The notes: generated by a model from the sequence alone, not told the origin. Numbered from the stretch's first letter, positions 53,280-62,224 are shown. The stretch is DNA of 64,000 nt from Paraburkholderia phenazinium (GCF_900100735.1 NZ_FNCJ01000019.1:1-64000); one strand, 5' to 3'. Translations and numbers: made by a program.

Positions 53280-53840
53280 ATGAACAATCTGATGCGTGTG
53301 TTCGGTTGGCTCGCGCCGACTCTTCTTGTGACGGCATGCTCGGTCGTGGCGCCGCCGTATTCCCCCTCGGTCGACAACATTCAGGCGCTCAAAAATGCGC
53401 AGGCGGCACAAGCTCATCTTGGTACGTTCGATTCTCAGGCGAGCATGTCCAATGTGTACCCCGTGGCGGTGCGGGCCAACCTGATGCGTTCCCCGGTGGG
53501 CGACTCGTTCGGTCCTTACCTGGCCGACGCGATGACCCGCGAATTGACGATGGCTGGGCGCCTCGCGCCGCAAAGCGACATTGAAGTCAAAGCGACCTTG
53601 CTGAAGAACAGCGTGGATGCCGGCCTTGCCAAGGGCGAGGCCATCGTGTCGGCGCGCTTTGTGGTGACGCGTGCCGGCACGGTGCGCTATGACCAGGTGA
53701 AGACGGCGAGCGCGCAGTGGGATTCGTCGTTTGCTGCCGCTATCGCAGTGCCGAAGGCGGTAGAAGAGTATCCGAACGCAGTGCAGAACCTTCTGGCTCA
53801 ACTGTATGCCGATCCTGCCTTCATCCAGGCAATCCAGTAA
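53280..53840 (+). CDS. Lipoprotein of unknown function
   Basis: 186 residues. A signal peptide ends in the lipobox LVTAC (Cys20), so the mature protein should be lipid-anchored. The body has a helical stretch (VDNIQALKNAQAAQAHLGTF), then VYPVAVRANLMRSPVGDSFGPYLADAMTREL and RFVVTRAGTVRYDQVKTASAQWDSSF. This pattern resembles outer-membrane lipoproteins that build a conserved beta-sandwich from mixed-sequence repeats. It is 36 bp before a second lipoprotein gene, and the two probably work together. Confidence 0.8.
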   Translation: MNNLMRVFGWLAPTLLVTACSVVAPPYSPSVDNIQALKNAQAAQAHLGTFDSQASMSNVYPVAVRANLMRSPVGDSFGPYLADAMTRELTMAGRLAPQSDIEVKATLLKNSVDAGLAKGEAIVSARFVVTRAGTVRYDQVKTASAQWDSSFAAAIAVPKAVEEYPNAVQNLLAQLYADPAFIQAIQ

Positions 53841-53876
53841 CCACAACAACACAATTACCACAGGAAGACCTACACC

Positions 53877-54464
53877 ATGGCTTTGATTCGCATGATTGCG
53901 GCGGCAAGCGTCGTCGCGGCGCTCTCGGGGTGCGCCCACCAGATTTCGCTGAGCAGCGACGCGTCGAAAGTACCGGCGCTGTCCACGCAGCCGCTCGACA
54001 AGAACGTCGCTATCGTCATTACTGACGAGCAGTCGACCCAGGAAGTCATCACGCCGGGCGGCGGTGGCGACAAGGTCAGCTATCGTCCGTATCATGATCT
54101 GGAACTGCCGATGTACGTGAGTCTCGGCCACGTCTTCAAGAACGTGACGAAGCTCAAGAGTGCGCCGGACGCGGCGACCATTCAGGCGCAGCATCTGGAC
54201 TATGTGATTACGCCGACGATCAAGACGACGTCATCATCGCCGAGCCTGCTGACGTGGCCGCCCACCGATTTCTCGGTCACGCTCACGTGTACCGTGACCG
54301 ATCCGAGCGGGCAGAAAGTAGTGACCGAAGATGTGACGGGCACGGGGCATGCCGAATTCTCCGACTTCAAGCGCAACTTCGGTCTCGCGGGTCAGCTCGC
54401 CACGACCGATGCGGTCACGAAGCTGCAGACGGCGCTGGAGAACGCGCCCGAACTGAAAAAGTAA
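53877..54464 (+). CDS. Lipoprotein of unknown function, partner of the preceding gene
   Basis: 195 residues. The signal peptide ends in the lipobox LSGC (Cys19). The mature part (VAIVITDEQSTQEVITPGGGGDKVSYRPYH begins it, then LDYVITPTIKTTSSSPSLLTWPPTDFSV) predicts beta-strands with a C-terminal helix (AVTKLQTALENAPEL). The family is not recognised. The two lipoprotein genes form a small operon that converges on phnM and shows no link to phosphonate use. Confidence 0.8.
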   Translation: MALIRMIAAASVVAALSGCAHQISLSSDASKVPALSTQPLDKNVAIVITDEQSTQEVITPGGGGDKVSYRPYHDLELPMYVSLGHVFKNVTKLKSAPDAATIQAQHLDYVITPTIKTTSSSPSLLTWPPTDFSVTLTCTVTDPSGQKVVTEDVTGTGHAEFSDFKRNFGLAGQLATTDAVTKLQTALENAPELKK

Positions 54465-54561
54465 GCACCCCAGCTTGCTCAAGCCGCGCACGCGGCGATC
54501 GCGCTGCGCGCGCCGTTGCCCAACACCTGCAACGCGTCGCGCAGCGCACTCCTCAAAAGCC

Positions 54562-55701
54562 TCAGACGATTCGCGCCCCTTCGCGATAGGTCGCACGCGG
54601 CACCGGCAGCGTATCGAGCATCGTCACCCGCACGAAGTCCGCCCGCAGCCCCGGCGCAATTGCGCCACGGTCATGCAGCCCAGCCGTGCGCGCCGGTTCG
54701 GCCGATACGGTCGCCATGGCGCGCGGCAGCGTCCAGCCCGCCTTGTCGACCAGTTCGAACACGGCGGTCAGCAAGCTCGACGGCACGTAATCCGATGACA
54801 GGATGTCGAGCAGATCCGCCTTGGCAAGTTCGAGCGCGGACACATTGCCCGAGTGCGAACCGCCGCGCACGATATTCGGTGCGCCCATGATGGTGGAAAT
54901 GCGGTGCTCGCGGGCGGCCTCGGCGGCGATGCGGGTGGTCGGGAATTCGGCCAGCACGATACCCTCGGCGGCAGCCTGTTCGACGTGCTCGACGAGCGTG
55001 TCGTCATGGCTCGCCACCGGCAAGCCGAGCGTCTTGCAGCGTGCAATGATCTCGCGGCGGTGCGCATCTGCATACAGTTGCTGCTCGTCAGCCATGTGCG
55101 CAAGCGCGGTCGTCACATGCTCGTCAGTCAGTTTGCCGTTGCGTTCCTGAAAGCGGCGCCATTGCTCGCGATCGTGCCACTGCCGCTGCCCCGGCGTGTG
55201 ATCCATCACCGAAGCGAGGCGCAGCAACGGGTGTTTGCACAACGAGTCGAACAGTTCGACCACATCGGCGGTGGCGATTTCGCAGCGCAAATGCAGAAAG
55301 TGCTCCGCGCGCAGCAGGTTGCGCTCGGAGAAACGGCTCAGTGCCTGCGCGCATTGCGTTTGCTGATCGCGGCCACGCAGGCCCGCATTCAGGCGCGAAC
55401 CGATGGCGAGCGCGTCGAACACGGTGGTGATGCCGGCGGCCGCGACTTGCGCGTCGTGGATCACGAAGGCCGCATCCGTATTCCACTGCACACCGGGACG
55501 CGGCGCCAGGTGCTTCTCGAGATTGTCCGTATGCAGCTCGATCAGACCGGGCAGCAGATAATCGCCGTCCCAGTCTTCGGCCTCGCGTGCCGAGGTGGTG
55601 CCGCGTTCGACGTCATGGATCTTGCCGTCTTCGATGCGCACCACGCCGGTAAATACTTCGTCTCGCGTCACGATGCGAGCGTTCCTGATCAACATCGACA
55701 T
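54562..55701 (-). CDS. phnM: Alpha-D-ribose 1-methylphosphonate 5-triphosphate diphosphatase
   Basis: 379 residues, amidohydrolase superfamily. The start MLIRNARIVTRDEVFTGVVRIEDGKI, metal-site LIELHTDNLEKHLAPRPGVQW, the block VMDHTPGQRQW and the His/Asp stretch PVASHDDT are typical of PhnM. It removes pyrophosphate from the triphosphate intermediate made by the PhnGHIL complex, giving the 5-phosphate that PhnJ cleaves. It is the last gene of the leftward phnGHIJKLM operon. Confidence 0.95.
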   Translation of the reverse strand: MSMLIRNARIVTRDEVFTGVVRIEDGKIHDVERGTTSAREAEDWDGDYLLPGLIELHTDNLEKHLAPRPGVQWNTDAAFVIHDAQVAAAGITTVFDALAIGSRLNAGLRGRDQQTQCAQALSRFSERNLLRAEHFLHLRCEIATADVVELFDSLCKHPLLRLASVMDHTPGQRQWHDREQWRRFQERNGKLTDEHVTTALAHMADEQQLYADAHRREIIARCKTLGLPVASHDDTLVEHVEQAAAEGIVLAEFPTTRIAAEAAREHRISTIMGAPNIVRGGSHSGNVSALELAKADLLDILSSDYVPSSLLTAVFELVDKAGWTLPRAMATVSAEPARTAGLHDRGAIAPGLRADFVRVTMLDTLPVPRATYREGARIV

Positions 55702-55730
55702 GCTCCGTAGTCAGTATCTGCTGTTATACG

Positions 55731-56498
55731 TCAGTGTAGCGCCGCTTGACGGCGCAGCGGCGGCTGGAGTTCGATGCGGCGTGTCGCCACTTTCGTGCGC
55801 GTGTCTTCGTCGTGGAAGATACCGACAATTGCCGCGCCGCGCTCGCGCGCTTCGACGATCAGATCGGCAACCACATCGCGATTCTCGGCATCGAGCGAGG
55901 CGGTGGGCTCGTCGAGCAGCAGCAGCGGATGGCCGGCAATCAGTCCGCGCGCAATGTTCACGCGCTGTTGTTCGCCGCCGGAGAAGGTGGCGGGCGCCAG
56001 CGACCATAGCCGCTCAGGCACGTTCAGGCGGGCCAGCAGCGCAGCGGCGCGCTCGCGTGCTTCGTCTTCGGCAATGCCGCGCGACACCAGCGGCTCGGCG
56101 ACCAGCGTGAGCGTAGTAACGCGCGGAATCACGCGCAGGAACTGGCTCACATAGCCGACCACGTTGCGGCGCAGACGCAGCACATCGTGCGGCTCGGCGC
56201 CGGTAATGGTAACGTGCTGCGCCTCGTGGTCGTCCGAGCGGATCGCAATTGAACCGGAGCTTGCCAGATAGTTGCCGTACAGGCAGCGCAGCAGCGTGCT
56301 CTTGCCGGCGCCCGAAGGCCCAACCAGCACGACGCATTCGCCCTGTTCGACCTCGAGCGAGACGCCCGCCAGTGCGTCGATCTGTACGCCGCCTTGCGCG
56401 TGCAGCGTGAAGGTCTTGCCGATATTGACGGCGCGCAGCATCAGCGCGGCGTTGTCGATGAAAGCGCGCTCGTGCGCGTGTGTTTCGATGGAGGACAT
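55731..56498 (-). CDS. phnL: C-P lyase ABC-type subunit PhnL
   Basis: 255 residues from ATG 56498; the frame is open far upstream but only as antisense-like sequence over phnK. ABC ATPase motifs are VGPSGAGKSTLLRCLYGNY, the Q-loop YVSQFLRVIPRV, FSGGEQQRVNIARG and LLLLDEPTASLD. PhnL joins the phosphonate-ribose coupling step, producing methylphosphonate ribose triphosphate from ATP. It starts 8 bp after phnK. Confidence 0.95.
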   Translation of the reverse strand: MSSIETHAHERAFIDNAALMLRAVNIGKTFTLHAQGGVQIDALAGVSLEVEQGECVVLVGPSGAGKSTLLRCLYGNYLASSGSIAIRSDDHEAQHVTITGAEPHDVLRLRRNVVGYVSQFLRVIPRVTTLTLVAEPLVSRGIAEDEARERAAALLARLNVPERLWSLAPATFSGGEQQRVNIARGLIAGHPLLLLDEPTASLDAENRDVVADLIVEARERGAAIVGIFHDEDTRTKVATRRIELQPPLRRQAALH

Positions 56499-56506
56499 CG
56501 TGAACC

Positions 56507-57289
56507 TCAAACCGGCAGGACGGAAGAAACCAGCGTTTGCGTGTAGGGGTGCTGCGGATCGTCGAGTACCTGATCGGTCAGTCCCGCTTCGACTACCTCG
56601 CCGCCTTGCATCACCATCAAACGATGCGCGAGCAGGCGCGCTACGCCGATATCGTGCGTGACGATCAGCACCGACAGATGCAGCGTGGAGGTCAGCGTGC
56701 GCAACAGGTCGAGCAGGCGCGCCTGGACGGACACGTCGAGACCCGCGGTGGGCTCGTCCATGAACACGAGGCGCGGCCCGGTGACGAGATTGCGGGCAAT
56801 CTGCAAACGCTGCTGCATGCCGCCGGAAAACGCTGCGGGGAATTCGTCGATCCGCGTCGGGTCCAGTTCCACCCGCTCCATCCACTGCGTCGCGGTGTGG
56901 CGAATCTGCCCGTAGTGGCGCGCGCCGACCGCCATCAGCGGCTCGCCGATATTGGCGCCGGCCGATACGCCGCTGCGCAGGCCGTCGCGCGGATTCTGCT
57001 GCACGAAACCCCACTCGGTGCGCATCAGCAAGCGCCGCCGCGGCTCGGAGAGCGCCCGCAGATCGAGCTGCTCGCCGTGCGTGGCGTGGTAGTGCAGTGT
57101 GCCGCTATCGGCCTCGGTGCGCAGTGCGAGTGTGTTAAGCAGCGTGGTCTTGCCCGAACCCGATTCGCCGACGATGCACAGCACCTCGCCCGGATACAGA
57201 TCGAAGCTCACGTTGCGGCAGCCGTTACGGCCGCCGTATTGCTTCGTGAGGGCGCGGGTGCTCAGCAGCGGTGTCATGCGCGCGGTCAT
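56507..57289 (-). CDS. phnK: C-P lyase ABC-type subunit PhnK
   Basis: 260 residues. ABC motifs are GESGSGKTTLLNTL, FVQQNPRDGLR (the characteristic PhnK Q-loop region), FSGGMQQRLQIARNL and LVFMDEPTAGLDVS. PhnK docks on the PhnJ-containing core complex as an ATPase dimer. The start overlaps the phnJ stop by 4 bp. Confidence 0.95.
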   Translation of the reverse strand: MTARMTPLLSTRALTKQYGGRNGCRNVSFDLYPGEVLCIVGESGSGKTTLLNTLALRTEADSGTLHYHATHGEQLDLRALSEPRRRLLMRTEWGFVQQNPRDGLRSGVSAGANIGEPLMAVGARHYGQIRHTATQWMERVELDPTRIDEFPAAFSGGMQQRLQIARNLVTGPRLVFMDEPTAGLDVSVQARLLDLLRTLTSTLHLSVLIVTHDIGVARLLAHRLMVMQGGEVVEAGLTDQVLDDPQHPYTQTLVSSVLPV

Positions 57290-58194
57290 GCGGATTCTCC
57301 TTCGGCCTGGTCGCCTGCCGGCTGTTCGCGGCGGTCGTGGCAGTAGTCGCTATCCGAGCAGACGAACATGCGCTTGCCGGCATCGTCGACGATCATCTCG
57401 TCGAGGAAGCTCTCTTTCGAACCGCACAATGCACAGGCGTGTTCCCAGTGCTGGATTTCGAACGGGTGATCGTCGAAGTCGAGGCTGCGCACCTTGGTGT
57501 ACGGCGGGATGGCGTGGATGCGCCGCTCGCGCCCGGCGCCGAACAACTGCAGCGCGGGGTTCATGTTCATCTTCGGGTTGTCGAACTTCGGGATCGGCGA
57601 GGGCGAGCTTAGATAGCGTTCGTTGACGATCACCGGATAGTCGTACGTCGTGGCAATGCTGCCGTGATGCACGATGTCCTCGTACAGCTTCACGCTGATC
57701 AGGCCGTAGTCGGCCAGCGCATGCAGCTTCTTGCATTCGGCGACGCGCGGTTCGAGCCGGTATAGCGGTTCGGGCATCGGCACCTGGTAGACCAGAATCT
57801 GCTTGTCGGTGAGCGGCGTTTCGGGAATCCGGTGACGGGTTTGCACGATGGTTGCCTCCGAGGTGCGGCGCGTGGTGGCCACACCGGTGGTGCGCGCAAA
57901 GAAGCGTCGGATGTTGACGGCGTTGGTGGTCTCGTCCGAACCCTGGTCGATCACCTTCAGCGTGTCGCTACGGCCGATGATCGCGGCGGTCACCTGGATC
58001 CCGCCTGTCCCCCAGCCAAACGGCAAGGGCATTTCGCGCGAGGCGAACGGCACCTGATAACCCGGTACCGCGACGGCTTTTAACAGCGAGCGGCGGATCA
58101 TCCGCTTGGTCTGCTCGTCCAGATAGGCGAAGTTGTAGCCTTCGGCCGCGCTGTCGTAGGGCTCGCTGCTCAGTTGTGTGTCGGGCGCGTTCAT
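57286..58194 (-). CDS. phnJ: Alpha-D-ribose 1-methylphosphonate 5-phosphate C-P lyase
   Basis: 302 residues. The N-terminal part (GYNFAYLDEQTKRMIRRSLLKAVAVPGYQVPFASREMPLPFG-type start, beginning GYNFAYLDEQ) and the C-terminal cysteine motif CALCGS with later MFVCSDSDYC, which bind the [4Fe-4S] cluster, are diagnostic of PhnJ. The radical SAM enzyme cleaves the C-P bond, releasing methane from methylphosphonate. Overlaps phnI and phnK by 4 bp each. Confidence 0.97.
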   Translation of the reverse strand: MNAPDTQLSSEPYDSAAEGYNFAYLDEQTKRMIRRSLLKAVAVPGYQVPFASREMPLPFGWGTGGIQVTAAIIGRSDTLKVIDQGSDETTNAVNIRRFFARTTGVATTRRTSEATIVQTRHRIPETPLTDKQILVYQVPMPEPLYRLEPRVAECKKLHALADYGLISVKLYEDIVHHGSIATTYDYPVIVNERYLSSPSPIPKFDNPKMNMNPALQLFGAGRERRIHAIPPYTKVRSLDFDDHPFEIQHWEHACALCGSKESFLDEMIVDDAGKRMFVCSDSDYCHDRREQPAGDQAEGESA

Positions 58195-59393
58195 GCCGCT
58201 TGCTCCTGCTGATCCTGGCCGTTGGCGGTTTGCGGCGCAAGCGGCGTTGATGCCTGTTCTGCCTGCTGTGCCGCCTGCTCGGTTTGTCCTTCCTGTGCTG
58301 CATGTTGTGCCCGCAAGCGGCGCACCAGTTCGAGTTCGGCCTGGAAGTCGACGTAGTGGGGCAGTTTCAGATGCTGGACGAAGCCGGACGCTTCGACGTT
58401 ATCGCTATGCGACAGCATGAATTCGATATCCTGGGTCGGCGACGCGAGCGTTTCACCGAGTTCTTCGGCGCGCAGTGCTCGGTCCACCAGCGCCATGGCC
58501 ATCGCCTTGCGCTCCGAATGACCGAAGGCGAGACCGTAGCCCTGCGTGAAGGTGGGCGGCACCTCGCCGCTGCCGGCGAACTGGTTGATCATCTGGCATT
58601 CGGTGATGTCGATCTCGCCGATCTCCACCGCTTCGCCCAGTTCGTCCAGTTCCATCTCGACGCTCACCGAGCCGAAGCGGATCTCGCCTGCGAACGGATG
58701 CGAATGCGCGTAACCGCGCTGCGTCGCATAGCCCATCGCCAGCAGAAAGCCTTCATCGCCGCGCGCGAGATTCTGCAGGCGCGTGGCGCGATTTGCCGGA
58801 AACGCGAGCGGTTCGCGCGTCAGGTCGCCCGGTTCGGCTGCGTCGGGGGTGGGCGTTTCCTGTTCGATCAGGCCTTCCTTGTTGAGCAGCGTGACGACAC
58901 GCGGCATCGCTTCCGGCTTGGCGTCGAGCGCTGCTGCGGCAAGCTTGCTGGAATCGCCGCCCGCCTCGTCGCCATTAGCCTGTGCTTCAGCCATCAAGGA
59001 GAAATCCAGCAGACGTTGCGTGTAGTCGTAGGTCGCGCCGAGCAGTTGCCCACCCGGCAGGTCCTTGAAGGTTGCGGAGATGCGCCGCTCCACCACCATT
59101 GCTTCGCTATCGAGCGGCTGCGTGTAGCCAAAACGCGGCAAGGTCGTGCGATACGCACGCAGCAGGAAGATCGCTTCCACCAGATCGCCGGCGGCCTGCT
59201 TGATGGCCAGTGCGGCGAGTTCTTCGTCGTACACCGAACCTTCGGTCATCACACGGGCCACCGAGAGGCGCAATTGCTCGCGGATCTGCCCGACGCTCAA
59301 CTCAGGCAGCCGCGGATCGCCGCGGCGTGACTTGTCGAGCAGGCGCCACGATGCTTCGATCGCGCGCTCTCCACCCTTGACGGCAACGTACAT
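58191..59393 (-). CDS. phnI: C-P lyase core complex subunit PhnI
   Basis: 400 residues from ATG 59393 (AAGGTGA upstream), overlapping the phnH stop. It begins MYVAVKGGERAIEASWRLLD, as PhnI proteins do. Further matches are KQAAGDLVEAIFLLRAYRTTL, RRISATFKDLPGGQLLGATYDYTQRLLDF and QNLARGDEGFLLAMGYATQRGYAHSHPFAGEI. It is the nucleosidase-like core subunit that couples phosphonate to the ribose of ATP. A Gln/Ala-rich tail extends the C-terminus. Confidence 0.96.
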   Translation of the reverse strand: MYVAVKGGERAIEASWRLLDKSRRGDPRLPELSVGQIREQLRLSVARVMTEGSVYDEELAALAIKQAAGDLVEAIFLLRAYRTTLPRFGYTQPLDSEAMVVERRISATFKDLPGGQLLGATYDYTQRLLDFSLMAEAQANGDEAGGDSSKLAAAALDAKPEAMPRVVTLLNKEGLIEQETPTPDAAEPGDLTREPLAFPANRATRLQNLARGDEGFLLAMGYATQRGYAHSHPFAGEIRFGSVSVEMELDELGEAVEIGEIDITECQMINQFAGSGEVPPTFTQGYGLAFGHSERKAMAMALVDRALRAEELGETLASPTQDIEFMLSHSDNVEASGFVQHLKLPHYVDFQAELELVRRLRAQHAAQEGQTEQAAQQAEQASTPLAPQTANGQDQQEQAA

Positions 59394-60043
59394 CAGTTCA
59401 CCTTTGCATGAGTTGTGCGCGGCAAACCGATCAGCGTGTTGCCGCAGACGAGATAGCAATCGATGCCGCACGGAAACAGCGGCGCGAGGCTGGCGCGCTC
59501 GCGCCAGAAATGTTCGGGCAGGCCGAGCGGCGAGATAGTGGCGCTGCGCTCGATGCCGGGGCCGCTCAGCACGACGTGTGGACCGCCGCTCAGCGCTTCC
59601 ACACGGATCAGCAAGGTCACCGATTGCTCCGGCGTTTCCGCGGCGCCAAGCGAGAAGTGTTCGAGTTCCGGCAGCAGCGCGGCGTCATGGATATAGGCAA
59701 ACGCGGCCTCGTGCACCTCGTCGACGAGCGGCGCGCCGGTATGAAAACGCAGTGCCGACGCCAATGCTGCGTCCGGTTGTGCGAGCCAAACCGGCGTAGA
59801 GTAATCGCACAACGTGAGCAGTGCCGCCAAGGCAGCCAGATCGGCGCGCGAGCGGTGCGAGCCCGAGGCTTGCGCGGCCGGCAGGACGTTTTCCACCACA
59901 CCGACCGTGCCGGGCCGCGACAACGCGTCGAGCAGCGTGCGGAACACCGCCTGAGTATCGTGCACCGGATCGACAAAACCAGGGGCGAGGGTGGAGAGGG
60001 CAATCTGTGAGGAGTTCATCGCATGTTTCGTCAGGTTGTCCAT
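59393..60043 (-). CDS. phnH: C-P lyase core complex subunit PhnH
   Basis: 216 residues. The conserved start GFVDPVHDTQAVFRTLLDALSRPGTV and the C-terminal part FPCGIDCYLVCGNTLIGLPRTT identify PhnH, a PLP-transferase-like fold without catalytic residues that dimerises in the PhnGHIJ core. ATG 60043 couples directly to the phnG stop; ATG 60019 is an alternative. Confidence 0.95.
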   Translation of the reverse strand: MDNLTKHAMNSSQIALSTLAPGFVDPVHDTQAVFRTLLDALSRPGTVGVVENVLPAAQASGSHRSRADLAALAALLTLCDYSTPVWLAQPDAALASALRFHTGAPLVDEVHEAAFAYIHDAALLPELEHFSLGAAETPEQSVTLLIRVEALSGGPHVVLSGPGIERSATISPLGLPEHFWRERASLAPLFPCGIDCYLVCGNTLIGLPRTTHAKVN

Positions 60044-60534
60044 CAGTCGCCCCGTACCATCGTGAAGAATTCGACCCGCGTCGACGCGGCTTCGTGACGG
60101 CGTGCGACGCGTTGTTCGGCGAGCTGGGCGGCGAGCGGTTCGATCAACTGAACGTGTAGCCGCGCATGCTGCTCGGGCAATTGCAGCAGCGCGTCCGCAA
60201 TCGCAGCGAGTTCGGCGCGGCGGCGGTCGCGGCCCAGATGACAGGCCACGCCCACCGGCGCGTCCTCGGCCGGGGTACGCAAGCGCAGCGTGGCGCGGGT
60301 GACGGTGGCTTCGCCGAGATTGAAGGCGTCGCCGCTGCCGCCGACGCGACCGCGCACCATGGCGAGCCCGGTTTCGGGCGGCCGCAACCAGTCGAACTCC
60401 GGTGGGCTCGCGCCATCCAGCGCGCGAGTCAGTGCGGCTTCAAGATCGGCGCGCGGCGTGTGCGCAAGCACGGCCATCCATGCGCGCCGCATGGCGGAGG
60501 AAGGCGAGGCGGCAGTGACACTAGGGGCACTCAT
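60043..60534 (-). CDS. phnG: C-P lyase core complex subunit PhnG
   Basis: 163 residues. Markers are RRAWMAVLAHTPRADLEAAL, WLRPPETGLAMVRGRVGGSGDAFNLGEATVTRA, and GRDRRRAELAAIADALLQ. PhnG is the small structural subunit of the core complex. It is the promoter-proximal gene of the leftward operon; the palindrome at 60581 lies 47 bp upstream of its start. Confidence 0.95.
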   Translation of the reverse strand: MSAPSVTAASPSSAMRRAWMAVLAHTPRADLEAALTRALDGASPPEFDWLRPPETGLAMVRGRVGGSGDAFNLGEATVTRATLRLRTPAEDAPVGVACHLGRDRRRAELAAIADALLQLPEQHARLHVQLIEPLAAQLAEQRVARRHEAASTRVEFFTMVRGD

Positions 60535-60580
60535 CGGGGTTCCTGTTGATCCAGCGAGTCGTCATTGGACCATCTATTCA

Positions 60581-60602
60581 TCTAAACGTCTAGACGTTTA
60601 GA
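60581..60602. promoter_or_regulatory. PhnF operator candidate, 22-bp perfect palindrome
   Basis: The left arm TCTAAACGTCT is mirrored exactly by its reverse complement, giving a 22-bp dyad centred on GTCTAGAC. That core fits the GTN-TAN-AC pattern known for HutC/UTRA-type GntR regulators, the PhnF family. It lies in the phnG-phnF divergent region, 47 bp from phnG and 111 bp from phnF. Confidence 0.75.
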
Positions 60603-60634
60603 GGTAAGATGGTTGTGCCTGCAGCACGCTCGTG

Positions 60635-60652
60635 TTTTCATATTTCCATCAC
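60635..60652 (+). promoter_or_regulatory. Possible Pho box
   Basis: TTTTCAT-ATTT-CCATCAC has the correct 7-4-7 spacing for a PhoB box and 10 of 14 matches to the CTGTCAT/CTGTCAC half-sites by my count. It lies 61 bp before phnF. Phosphate-starvation control is expected for phn genes. Confidence 0.4.
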
Positions 60653-60712
60653 GGCTTGCGCACTACAATGCACGTCATAACGAATATTTGAACTGAAGGG
60701 AATGACAGCACC

Positions 60713-61471
60713 ATGACATCGAACGACACCGCCATGCCGGGCACGCAGCTCGAACGGGGCGCGGGCGTTGCCGTGTGGCGGCAGATCGAGCAGATCCTCG
60801 CCGCTGAAATTGCGGCCAGCGGCTTCGGCGCGGACGGACGCCTGCCGAGCGAAGGCGAACTGGCCAAGCGCTTCGACGTCAATCGCCATACCGTGCGGCG
60901 CGCCATGCTGGGACTGGCCGCTTTGGGCCTCGTCAGTGTGGAGCAGGGGCGCGGCACATTTGTGCAGCCTGGTGCGATCGACTATACGATTGGCCGCCGC
61001 ACGCGCTTTACCGAGAATCTGCGCCAGCAGCACCACACGACAGCGGGTGCGATGTTGTCGGCGGCGCGGGTGAAGGCCGAACCAAACGTCGCCAAGGCGC
61101 TGGGCTTGCGCGCCGGCGCAGCGGTTTACCGCATCGAGACGCTCAACGAATCGGACGGTGTGCCGCTCACCTATGCGCGTAGCTGGTATCCCGCGGCGCG
61201 CTTTGCGGACCTGCCCGAGGTGCTCGAGCGTACCGGTGGCATCACCAAGGCGCTGGCCGAATTCGGCGTGTCCGACTACCTGCGCAAGTGGAGCCGCATC
61301 GGCAGCGTGCTGCCGGAGGCCGAAGTGGCGCGGCGCCTGAATATCAACCGGCAGCAGCCGGTCTTGTGGGTCGAGAACGTCGACGTCGATCTGGAAGGCG
61401 TCCCGGTCAAATACGGTGTGACGCACTTCGCTGCGGACCGCGTGCAACTGATGGTGGAAAACGACTTATGA
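60713..61471 (+). CDS. phnF: Phosphonate metabolism transcriptional regulator PhnF (GntR, HutC/UTRA)
   Basis: 252 residues. A GntR winged helix (WRQIEQILAAEIAASGFGADGRLPSEGELAKRFDVNRHTVRRA region, with the helix RLPSEGELAKRF) is followed by a UTRA effector domain (RTRFTENLRQQHHTTAGAM, LPLTYARSWYP-like VPLTYARSWYP, and VENVDVDLEGVPVKYG). It should repress the divergent phn operons through the palindrome at 60581. It overlaps the next gene by 4 bp. Confidence 0.95.
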   Translation: MTSNDTAMPGTQLERGAGVAVWRQIEQILAAEIAASGFGADGRLPSEGELAKRFDVNRHTVRRAMLGLAALGLVSVEQGRGTFVQPGAIDYTIGRRTRFTENLRQQHHTTAGAMLSAARVKAEPNVAKALGLRAGAAVYRIETLNESDGVPLTYARSWYPAARFADLPEVLERTGGITKALAEFGVSDYLRKWSRIGSVLPEAEVARRLNINRQQPVLWVENVDVDLEGVPVKYGVTHFAADRVQLMVENDL

Positions 61472-62217
61472 GCAGCGCGGCGTGGGTGGCGAACGAGGCG
61501 AACGAAGGGTTCGAATGGTCTGCCGAAGCGCGTTTTGCGGTGTATTACGCACCGTCGCGCGAGTCCGCCTGGTGGCAGGCCGGTTCCGAATGGCTCGGCG
61601 GCGATGTGGAGAGCGGCTTGGGCTACACGCCGCCGCAACCACCAGCGCTCGTTCGTCCAGTGAGCGAGCTGACTCAGGCGCCGCGCCGCTACGGTTGGCA
61701 TGGCACGCTGGTCGCTCCCTTTCGGCTTGCTGACGGCGTGACGCCGCGCACGGTGCTCGACGACGCGCGCCGCTGGGCCCAGCAGCACACCCCTTTTACC
61801 TTGCCGGTGGAAGCCGCCACGCTCGGCGATTTCGTTGCGCTGCGGCCGGCTGAAGCTGCGGGCGAGGCTGGCATGCGCGAGTTGGCCTCGAGTGCGTTGC
61901 GCACGCTCGGCGGTTTGCGGGCCAAGCCGCCCGCTGCTGATCTGGCGCGCCGCATGGCCGCCCCGTTGACCGAGCGCCAGCGCGCCTTGCTGATCGAATG
62001 GGGCTATCCGTATGTATTCGACGAGTTCCGTTTTCATATGACGCTATCGAGTTCGCTCGAAGCCGCGGATGAGCGTGCGGCCCTCGTCGCGTGGTGGCAC
62101 GAGAGGGTTGCCGAACTTGGGCCCTTGGTGGTCGACAGTGCGGCGCTGTTTGTCGAACCGGCGCCGGGCGAACCCTTCATGTTGTGGCAGCGCTTGCCGT
62201 TTCAGACTGTGGAGTGA
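61468..62217 (+). CDS. DUF1045 phosphonate-cluster protein, 2H phosphoesterase fold
   Basis: 249 residues from ATG 61468, coupled to the phnF stop. The N-terminus (EARFAVYYAPSRESAWWQAGSEWLG) matches DUF1045 proteins of C-P lyase clusters. Two HxT motifs, YGWHGTLVAPF and FRFHMTLSSS, are the catalytic signature of 2H phosphoesterases. No phnP gene is present in the window, so this protein may open the cyclic ribose phosphate left by C-P cleavage (inference). Confidence 0.88.
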   Translation: MSSAAWVANEANEGFEWSAEARFAVYYAPSRESAWWQAGSEWLGGDVESGLGYTPPQPPALVRPVSELTQAPRRYGWHGTLVAPFRLADGVTPRTVLDDARRWAQQHTPFTLPVEAATLGDFVALRPAEAAGEAGMRELASSALRTLGGLRAKPPAADLARRMAAPLTERQRALLIEWGYPYVFDEFRFHMTLSSSLEAADERAALVAWWHERVAELGPLVVDSAALFVEPAPGEPFMLWQRLPFQTVE

Positions 62218-62224
62218 AGCAAGA

